DNA of 64,000 nucleotides from Shewanella abyssi. GTDB lineage: Bacteria; Pseudomonadota; Gammaproteobacteria; Enterobacterales; Shewanellaceae. The position numbers and the translations under genes were made by a program. The DNA is taken from assembly GCF_023284025.1 (NCBI RefSeq), contig NZ_JAKIKR010000010.1, positions 1 through 64,000 on the forward strand, given 5' to 3'. Below, piece after piece: positions 56,874 through 64,000 of the stretch. Below the pieces are notes generated by a model. It was not told where the DNA came from. It worked only from the letters and a program-made list of their open reading frames with translations, and ran no database searches. Each line of letters begins with the position of its first letter. The first letter of the stretch is position 1.

Positions 56874-57077
56874 ATGAGCCTTGAACTATTGTCAAAATTG
56901 GAAACAAAAATCCAAGCTGCGCTTGAAACGATTGAGCTACTTAAAATGGAGCTTGAAGAAGAGAAACAGTCGAGCAGCAGTTTGACAGAACAAAACCAAC
57001 AGTTACAACAAGAATTGAATTCTTGGAACGAAAAAGTAACCGGTTTGGTTGGCTTGCTTAACGAAGAGGTTGGCTAA
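56874..57077 (+). CDS. zapB: ZapB, second copy
   Basis: Inverted copy of the 67-residue coiled-coil division protein at 50332-50535. Two zapB genes in one chromosome would be unusual. Confidence 0.78.
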   Translation: MSLELLSKLETKIQAALETIELLKMELEEEKQSSSSLTEQNQQLQQELNSWNEKVTGLVGLLNEEVG

Positions 57078-57106
57078 CCTTTTTAGGTGAGTTTACGTAA
57101 TCGTTA

Positions 57107-57156
57107 TTTTTGCAGCTGTGTCGCTAAATATGCTCACATAGCGACACCTGCGAAAA
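57107..57156. terminator. Stem-loop, second copy
   Basis: Mirror of the hairpin at 50253-50302, between the mirrored convergent genes. Confidence 0.6.
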
Positions 57157-57308
57157 TGATTACTAGCCATAAAGTGGATCTGAGCAATTAAGCTCAGCCT
57201 TTCGATATATCCTATGGAGCTGCGAGCATCCGCTTTGATGTTCCAAATCGACTACTCGCGATAAAACCATGCTGCGATGTTACCGATGGCCAATGCATAA
57301 GGCCGTTA

Positions 57309-57521
57309 TTATGCCATCTGCATGTCACTATTTTGCGTCTCAATTAACTCATTGAGTTCCAATATAGCTTGCTTAACTTTTGGTAAGCTCTTCCTTGGTA
57401 ATAAGAATCGCCCTTTATCAAATTCAATTCGACCTAGGTCTTTTACCCAGATCACCCCAGTTAAAAAGATACGCGCGTGTTTAACGATTAGCTTTGGTGC
57501 ATAGACAGGAAAAACTCTCAC
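57309..57521 (-). CDS. Small unknown protein, second copy
   Basis: Inverted copy of the 70-residue basic protein at 49888-50100, with the GTG start and GGGAGG preserved. Confidence 0.55.
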   Translation of the reverse strand: MRVFPVYAPKLIVKHARIFLTGVIWVKDLGRIEFDKGRFLLPRKSLPKVKQAILELNELIETQNSDMQMA

Positions 57522-57728
57522 AAGACCTCCCGACAACTTTTTGTATGTTGTTATATGTTCTAGTTGGACAGATGTTTTACCATGAAGGTTTCATCAGATC
57601 GAAAATAAATTGTAAAAATTTTAATCTGATTTAAGTAAACTGTAATTTCTTTCCCCAAATCAAATATCTAATACCGACCAGCATAAAAATGTCGCTTGCC
57701 AATTTTTTGACACCCTGTTACCGTTTAG

Positions 57729-57802
57729 GGGTTACTCAGGGTAACGTTGAGCTTTTTAGCTCCGTAGCCGTGTTTCTTGCGACCAAGAAGCACGGTTTTT
57801 TT
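57729..57802 (+). ncRNA. Candidate small RNA, second copy
   Basis: Mirror of the three-hairpin candidate RNA at 49607-49680, with the same promoter-like boxes and T-run. Confidence 0.4.
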
Positions 57803-57826
57803 ATGGCTGCGATTTGCCGCAGGCAC

Positions 57827-57850
57827 AAAAAAGGAGCCCTCAGGCTCCTC
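57827..57850 (-). terminator. dsbA terminator, second copy
   Basis: Mirror of the GGAGCC/GGCTCC hairpin and T-run at 49559-49582. Confidence 0.85.
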
Positions 57851-57869
57851 AATACTCGCGAGGACGCAT

Positions 57870-58481
57870 TTACTTCATTGTGGTGAGGTAATATGCGATA
57901 TCAAGTAGTTCGTCGTATGACTTGATTGCACCGGTTTCTACACGGTACTTACCATTAACGACTAGTGCTGGTACGCCAGAAATCTTGGCATTCTGAGTAG
58001 CACGCTTCATTTTCGACATTTGCGCGTTCACCATGAATGAGTTTGCCGCTGCATCGAATGCTTTCCCATCTACGCCATTGGCCACAAAAATAGCTTTTAC
58101 ATCATCACGATTAGTAAAATGCTGCTTCTTGTCGTGAATGGCTGAGAAAATGGCAGTTTCCATTTTCCCATCCACTTTTAGCTGATGTGCCACGGCAAAA
58201 GCACGAGACATTTCCACGCCCATGTTGCCATTGATGAAATCAACGTGGTTTTGTTTGAAAACAACCCCTTCAGGTAAGCTAGCCTTAATTTTAGGCACTT
58301 CTGATTTTGCAAAGGTGTAGCAATGTGGACAATAGAAAGAGAAAAACTCGGTAATTTCAGGCTTTGCAGTTGCAGGGCCTTCATTAACAACGGTGTAATG
58401 AACACCCTCTTTGTAATCTGCTGCCATTGCAGCCATAGGCGCGACTAAAAATGCTAATGCGACCAATAATGTTTTTTTCAT
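57870..58481 (-). CDS. dsbA: DsbA, second copy
   Basis: Inverted copy of the 203-residue DsbA precursor at 48928-49539, including the CPHC site and signal peptide. Confidence 0.88.
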   Translation of the reverse strand: MKKTLLVALAFLVAPMAAMAADYKEGVHYTVVNEGPATAKPEITEFFSFYCPHCYTFAKSEVPKIKASLPEGVVFKQNHVDFINGNMGVEMSRAFAVAHQLKVDGKMETAIFSAIHDKKQHFTNRDDVKAIFVANGVDGKAFDAAANSFMVNAQMSKMKRATQNAKISGVPALVVNGKYRVETGAIKSYDELLDIAYYLTTMK

Positions 58482-58603
58482 GTGAATTCCTTGGTGATGC
58501 TTAATGCATCTTGAATTATTTTCAGGATAATTTAATGCCATTTTGAGTCGAGCTCAAGTGCATAAGTTCATTTTTTTGTTACAAGATGAGAGTTATCACA
58601 AAC

Positions 58604-59638
58604 TTAATATTGTGGCATCAGACTTAAGGGTGGCTCATCTAGTGCGGCCAACTGCTCTTTGAAAGCTAAGATTTGCTGTTCCCAGTATTTATCTTCCGCA
58701 AACCATGGGAAATTCATAGGAAACGCCGGGTCAGCCCAGCGACGGCTTAACCATGCATTGTAATGTAACATCCGCATCGCTCTTAAAGGCTCTATGAGCT
58801 GTAACTCTCGGGTATCGAACTCACAAAACTCTTCGTAAGACTCCAGTAGCACTTCGAGTTGCAAAGTCTGCTGCTGCCTATCACCTGCTAGCATCATCCA
58901 AATATCTTGTACCGCGGGCCCCATTTTCGCGTCATCTAAATCGACAAAGCCTGGGCCGTCAGGTGTCCACAATATATTGCTTGGGTGCAGATCACCATGG
59001 AGCCGAATGTTAGCGTATTTCTTTGGCTGCCACATCGCGCTAGATTTCTCTAGGATTTGCTCAACCACGGTAAAATAGGGTAATGCTAGGCTTCTTGGGA
59101 TGTGACCGGACTCTTTTAGCCACTTAAGTGAGTCATCACCCAGTAACTGCGGTGACATCGTATCGCGATAGGCAAAATCTGCCTGTTTCGAGAACTGGTG
59201 AATACGACCAATAAAACGACCAACTGACTCTAACTGCTCGAGGTTATCAACTTCAAATGCTCGACCGCCAATAGAGGGAAATAGCGCAAACCTAAAGCCT
59301 TTATATTCGTGCAGGGATCGCCCATCAACAATAACAGGGGTGGCAATTGGTACCTCTTCCTCCACCAGCGCCGCAGAAAAGTCATGCTCCTCTTGGATCT
59401 GTTGATCTGACCAGCGCTCAGGCCGGTAAAACTTCACCACATAACGCTGACCGCTATCACAACGGAATTGATAGACTCGGTTTTCGTAACTATTGAGTGC
59501 CAGCAAGCCCGTTTCAGGGTAGATGCCTAACGTTTCAATGGCGGTCAATATAAGATCCGGTGTCAACGCTTGATAATGAAATGCTGAATCTTCATCTGCG
59601 GTGACTATCGCGGTCTTAATGGGCTCTATTCTATTCAT
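58604..59638 (-). CDS. srkA: SrkA kinase, second copy
   Basis: Inverted copy of srkA at 47771-48805, same 344 residues and same spacing to dsbA. Confidence 0.88.
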   Translation of the reverse strand: MNRIEPIKTAIVTADEDSAFHYQALTPDLILTAIETLGIYPETGLLALNSYENRVYQFRCDSGQRYVVKFYRPERWSDQQIQEEHDFSAALVEEEVPIATPVIVDGRSLHEYKGFRFALFPSIGGRAFEVDNLEQLESVGRFIGRIHQFSKQADFAYRDTMSPQLLGDDSLKWLKESGHIPRSLALPYFTVVEQILEKSSAMWQPKKYANIRLHGDLHPSNILWTPDGPGFVDLDDAKMGPAVQDIWMMLAGDRQQQTLQLEVLLESYEEFCEFDTRELQLIEPLRAMRMLHYNAWLSRRWADPAFPMNFPWFAEDKYWEQQILAFKEQLAALDEPPLSLMPQY

Positions 59639-59685
59639 TTATTCATGCTCTAGCTAAAGGTGACTAGGTGTAACTCATGCTGATG

Positions 59686-59991
59686 CTATATTTGTGATGC
59701 TAAGTAGGGCTTCATCAGCTCGGCTAAATAGACCAGCACATCGAACTCGTCTTCTTTCTCAGTGGAAAGCCAACATATGTCGCCATAAAACTCATAATGC
59801 AGTTGCAAGTGGGCGCCTTCAAACTCCAATAACCATTGATGCCTATCGGCTCCCCATTGTCTTTCTACCACTGTGCAATCTATCGCTTGTGCAAATGCTT
59901 CTGCAAAGTCGGCAAACAGTTCAAAATCAATATCAGCTTGCACCGACAAGCTCAAGGTTTCACGCTCTAACTTAATAGCATTTAGTTTCAT
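59686..59991 (-). CDS. DUF3630-like protein, second copy
   Basis: Inverted copy of the 101-residue protein at 47418-47723. Confidence 0.6.
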   Translation of the reverse strand: MKLNAIKLERETLSLSVQADIDFELFADFAEAFAQAIDCTVVERQWGADRHQWLLEFEGAHLQLHYEFYGDICWLSTEKEDEFDVLVYLAELMKPYLASQI

Positions 59992-60051
59992 CTAGCTGAC
60001 GCTCACGACTCTGTTATATTGGAACGACCTGTGACAGTCATCGACAGCCAG

Positions 60052-60345
60052 TTATTGGGCAGATGATACTAGGTTTTGACAAACCAGTGCTGTTTCATCG
60101 GCAACACATAGATGGCCGCAGACATATTCTGCATTGTTATCGCCACTCAAGCGCAATAAGCCTTTGCCTTTAGCATGGCATTGTTCAACCGATGCATAGT
60201 AACCACTGATAAACTCACCAGATTGCTCGACACTCGGCTTTGCTGCCGCGTTGGGATAATAGAGTAGTGTCCACTCGGGTGAATCTGTGCACGCTGTTAA
60301 ACCAAGAGATAATAATGAAATGAAACAGACTAGACGGAGTTTCAT
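60052..60345 (-). CDS. Small lipoprotein, second copy
   Basis: Inverted copy of the 97-residue lipoprotein at 47064-47357. Confidence 0.62.
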   Translation of the reverse strand: MKLRLVCFISLLSLGLTACTDSPEWTLLYYPNAAAKPSVEQSGEFISGYYASVEQCHAKGKGLLRLSGDNNAEYVCGHLCVADETALVCQNLVSSAQ

Positions 60346-60362
60346 GCTAAGGGTCCTCTAAA

Positions 60363-60391
60363 TAAAAAAGGCGAACAAATGTTCGCCTTTT
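60363..60391 (-). terminator. (PE)20 gene terminator, second copy
   Basis: Mirror of the AAAAGGCGAACA/TGTTCGCCTTTT hairpin at 47018-47046. Confidence 0.85.
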
Positions 60392-60455
60392 AGTAAGCTA
60401 CTCAGCTTATTCTACACCGCTTCAACAGCGGAGTATGAACTTTACTGCTATCACT

Positions 60456-61223
<768 letters not shown>

Positions 61224-61368
61224 TATGTTCCACCAGTGGTTAGCCAGAGACTCAAAATGTGAGTCTTTTTATGCATTAAAAAAACGCGCGAAAATAGAAC
61301 GTTATTATTAATGCATTCTCTCTCATAAAATCAAGTATTTATATCTCATTTTTAACCGGGTATCAAAA

Positions 61369-61409
61369 ATAGTGCACTATATCGGCTAAATTTAGCCAAA
61401 ATGCACCTT
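61369..61409. promoter_or_regulatory. Palindromes and half-site, second copy
   Basis: Mirror of the two palindromes and the NsrR-like half-site at 46000-46040, within the 351-bp gene-free gap 61224-61574, which shows nothing else. Confidence 0.35.
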
Positions 61410-61574
61410 ATTAGCGAACATTCAGTCTATTTTGATTAAAATGGCTAACCGAGAACTAAACTGCATTTAAAAGCACTATTTTGTGCGCACCTTCAAATTT
61501 TCAAACATGAATTTTGTTTGTCACGCTGTAGACTTTTATGATGTCAATAACCCAGTAGCTCACTAAGGTATACC

Positions 61575-61970
61575 ATGGCTTTCGAACAACTTTTAAAGGG
61601 CAAATTGCTTAGGGAGTTTAGAACCCTCTTTGCTATGGTGGAAATATACTGCAAAGCACACCATGAAAGCGCTACTGATGGCTTGTGCCAAGATTGCCAA
61701 GATTTCACTGAGTATGCTCATATCCGATTAGATAGATGCCCTTACGGACAAGATAAGCCCACTTGCAATAAATGCCCGGTGCATTGTTATAAACCCCATA
61801 TGAAAGCCAAAACTAGAGAAATAATGATCTATGCAGGCCCGAGAATGATGCTGCCTCATCCCATTATGGCAATAAGACATCTTCTATCAGAACGTAAAGA
61901 CACCCCAGGAAAACCACCAGCGGGATGTTCAAATCGGCACCTAAGGATCAAAGCAAGCATTAAAGATTAA
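61575..61970 (+). CDS. YgbA-like protein, second copy
   Basis: Inverted copy of the 131-residue cysteine-rich protein at 45439-45834. Confidence 0.75.
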   Translation: MAFEQLLKGKLLREFRTLFAMVEIYCKAHHESATDGLCQDCQDFTEYAHIRLDRCPYGQDKPTCNKCPVHCYKPHMKAKTREIMIYAGPRMMLPHPIMAIRHLLSERKDTPGKPPAGCSNRHLRIKASIKD

Positions 61971-62051
61971 GGTTTATTCGAACATCCAAGTTAACGATTC
62001 AGTATAACTACAGCGCTATACTCGCCTAATTTTAAATAGAAAAAACAATAG

Positions 62052-62082
62052 CTCGCACGATTACTTTAAATAGTATCGTGCG
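62052..62082 (+). terminator. Long stem-loop, second copy
   Basis: Mirror of the CGCACGAT/ATCGTGCG hairpin at 45327-45357. Confidence 0.45.
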
Positions 62083-62185
62083 CTTTCTTGTTGTATCTGA
62101 ATTTCACGTCTAGACTTTTGGGAAGTAAATGGATTTATTTGAACAGCAGCGCATTTAAAGATGTCGCTCGTTGGGAACTATCAGC

Positions 62186-63403
62186 ATGGAGGCTGCCGCT
62201 TTGACTAAAGAGATCCTACTCGTAGAAGACAACAAAGTCATGTTGATGATGATGTCACAGATGTTATCTTCCCGTGGATACCGAGTCGTGACCGCTAAAC
62301 ATGGTTTAGACGCGTTAACCCAACTAGACTCGCACCCTGATATTCAATTCGTGCTCAGTGATTGGATGATGCCAGAATTAAACGGTATCGAACTCTGCTA
62401 TCAACTAAAATCCGCCGAATATAACCGCTACATATTTTTCGTATTGCTCTCGGGTCGTGATGATAAAGAATCCATTGTTGAAGGTATTAACGCCGGCGCC
62501 GACGACTTCGTTGCAAAAGATACTAATATCAATGAACTGGATGCAAGGATCAAAGCTGGGTTTAGAACATTAGAGCTGCACAATCAACTCGTTGCCAAGA
62601 ACATCGAACTCGATTGTGCTTATGCGACCATTAAACAAGATTTAGAATCCGCCAGTGAGCTCATTCAACGCATGCTACCTAACCAAACCCGTTTTAAGGG
62701 CGTTGAAATTAACTATACCCATATTCCTAGCGCACAGATTGGCGGCGATATGCTTGGCTGTATGCAGTTAGACGAAGAGCATATTGCAATTTACCTGTTT
62801 GACGTGGCGGGTCACGGCGTCGCCTCAGCCTTAATGTCGTTCTCTATTCAACAAAGCATCAGTTCAAATTCCGGTACCGCCTCGAATGTAAAACGTAAAA
62901 AAGATACCGACCCTTTTTATAGCCTTATCGAACCCAGCGAAGTGATTGCGCACCTCAATCAAAGCTACATAAGCCAAGACCAAAATAACCTTTACTTCAC
63001 TATGGTGTATGCCGTTTTAAATACCAAAAGCGGCTTACTCACCTACTCATTTGCAGGACATCCACCAATGATCTGGCTACAAAAATCAGAAAGTCACTGT
63101 GAATTTATCGCACAGGACAGCTTTGTTGCTGGCATGTTCGACTTTGCTGAATACCAAACAGAGCAAGTACAGCTTAAGCCTAATGATAGGGTTTTCCTCT
63201 ATTCAGATGGCATAACAGAAGCGGAAGACCAACAAAAAAACCAGTACTCAGAGGTTGGACTAAAACAACTCGTTCTAGCGCTGAGTAATCAGCCCGGCGA
63301 TACGCAGACCGACACCATAGTTTCAACAGTTAGCGCATGGTGTGGCGCGGCGCAATTTGATGATGACATAAGCCTCCTTGTCCTTGAATGGCAAGGTGAA
63401 TAA
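62186..63403 (+). CDS. Receiver-PP2C phosphatase, second copy
   Basis: Inverted copy of the 405-residue response regulator phosphatase at 44006-45223. The alternative TTG start lies at 62201. Confidence 0.82.
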   Translation: MEAAALTKEILLVEDNKVMLMMMSQMLSSRGYRVVTAKHGLDALTQLDSHPDIQFVLSDWMMPELNGIELCYQLKSAEYNRYIFFVLLSGRDDKESIVEGINAGADDFVAKDTNINELDARIKAGFRTLELHNQLVAKNIELDCAYATIKQDLESASELIQRMLPNQTRFKGVEINYTHIPSAQIGGDMLGCMQLDEEHIAIYLFDVAGHGVASALMSFSIQQSISSNSGTASNVKRKKDTDPFYSLIEPSEVIAHLNQSYISQDQNNLYFTMVYAVLNTKSGLLTYSFAGHPPMIWLQKSESHCEFIAQDSFVAGMFDFAEYQTEQVQLKPNDRVFLYSDGITEAEDQQKNQYSEVGLKQLVLALSNQPGDTQTDTIVSTVSAWCGAAQFDDDISLLVLEWQGE

Positions 63404-63415
63404 AGAGGAAATATT

Positions 63416-63748
63416 ATGCAATTTGATATTATTGAGAAAGGCCAATACACCATAGTTCAAGTTAACGAAGGCAGATTTGACGCAAAGCTGGCTCCGGCAT
63501 TTAGAGAGCAGCTAGAGCAAATCAAAGGCAATGTTCGCACGCACTTAGTGCTTGATTTGGGTGAAGTTCGCTTTATGGATAGCAGTGGTCTAGGGGCTGT
63601 AATGGGCGCCTACAAGATGCTGCGCAACACCAAAATTAGCATTGTTAACCCGCAAAAACCAGTCACCGATCTTCTCAAGCTAACGCGTATGGACAAGCTC
63701 ATTTTGAGCCACCCAACAATTGAAGATGCTCTGGCTCCAACCGCTTAA
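63416..63748 (+). CDS. STAS antagonist, second copy
   Basis: Inverted copy of the 110-residue STAS protein at 43661-43993. Confidence 0.84.
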   Translation: MQFDIIEKGQYTIVQVNEGRFDAKLAPAFREQLEQIKGNVRTHLVLDLGEVRFMDSSGLGAVMGAYKMLRNTKISIVNPQKPVTDLLKLTRMDKLILSHPTIEDALAPTA

Positions 63749-63761
63749 AGAGGTAGATGTT

Positions 63762-64000
63762 ATGAAAGGAATGATTCTAGCCGCAGGGAAAGGCACTCGT
63801 ATTAAGCCGATATCTTACGCGATCCCAAAGCCGATGGTACCAATATTGGGTAAACCGGTAATGGAGTCAATGATCCAATTATTCGCTAAAAATGGCATAG
63901 ATAAAATAGTGATCAATACCAGTCACCTAGCCGAAATCATCGAAAATTACTTTGGCGATGGTCACCATTTCAATGTGCAGTTGTCCTATTCATATGAAGC
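63762..64000 (+). CDS. Sugar nucleotidyltransferase, second copy (cut by window end)
   Basis: The first ~79 codons of the nucleotidyltransferase at 42454-43647 in inverted orientation, from ATGAAAGGAATG to the last base of the window. Whether the gene and the rest of the cluster are mirrored further on cannot be seen. Confidence 0.78.
   Translation, partial: MKGMILAAGKGTRIKPISYAIPKPMVPILGKPVMESMIQLFAKNGIDKIVINTSHLAEIIENYFGDGHHFNVQLSYSYE

Overview
The window looks like a chromosomal segment of a marine gammaproteobacterium, most likely Shewanella or a close relative. The inference rests on gene content and synteny: srkA(yihE)-dsbA, zapB, a DUF3630-like gene, a YgbA-like gene, adhC-fghA, ygiQ and SYLF-domain genes, with a moderate G+C impression. 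No rRNA, tRNA, CRISPR array or prophage was seen.

Layout. 0.2-2.5 kb: a patatin-type (type Vd, PlpD-like) autotransporter, followed by a roughly 141-bp-period tandem array made of copies of the 3' end of the adjacent lysR gene. 3.1-13.7 kb: a carbonyl/formaldehyde-detoxification region with lysR, a YbiI-like zinc-finger gene, frmA/adhC, fghA, an NDH-2-like flavoprotein, remnants of a second lysR and of an iron-alcohol dehydrogenase, gfa, a PsiE-like gene and an SMR transporter. Six promoters here share one rigid architecture (rGTAAAA, 18 nt, a GGATTATCA-like box, 16 nt, TATAAT), which points to one regulon. A His-rich/HupE/membrane-anchor group at 7.5-9.5 kb is a metal-handling insert. 13.9-25.7 kb: envelope and housekeeping genes (beta-barrel protein, Omp85 protein, ThrE-like exporter, MAPEG, YgiQ, glutaredoxin-like, SYLF, S9 peptidase), with a 15-copy heptanucleotide repeat at 22.7 kb. 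25.9-30.5 kb: a divergent sensory module of hybrid histidine kinase, small PBP-like protein and beta-barrel protein.

30.5-45.2 kb: a long minus-strand cluster that looks like an uncharacterised exopolysaccharide system. Its genes, in order of transcription, are a receiver-PP2C phosphatase, a STAS antagonist, a sugar nucleotidyltransferase, an RsbW-like ATPase, a BcsA-like membrane glycosyltransferase, three tandem DUF3131 proteins, a periplasmic repeat-type protein, a DPM1-like glycosyltransferase, an Hpt protein, a fourth DUF3131 protein and an internally duplicated outer-membrane protein. I see no PilZ domain or BcsB; control appears to be by partner switching. 45.4-53.6 kb: ygbA-like, a (PE)20 protein, a lipoprotein, DUF3630, srkA, dsbA, a candidate small RNA, zapB, an NhaC-type antiporter, and hipB with a hipA cut off after about 13 codons.

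The most striking structural feature is that 43409-53662 is repeated as an exact-looking reverse complement at 53747-64000, around an 84-bp spacer (symmetry axis 53704.5). The palindrome runs off the window. Every coding region in the arms, including a 20-copy hexanucleotide repeat, is mirrored without an indel. This is either a fold-back/assembly artefact or a very recent large inverted duplication. A short MITE-like inverted-repeat element that interrupts hipA lies exactly at the centre and would explain either outcome.
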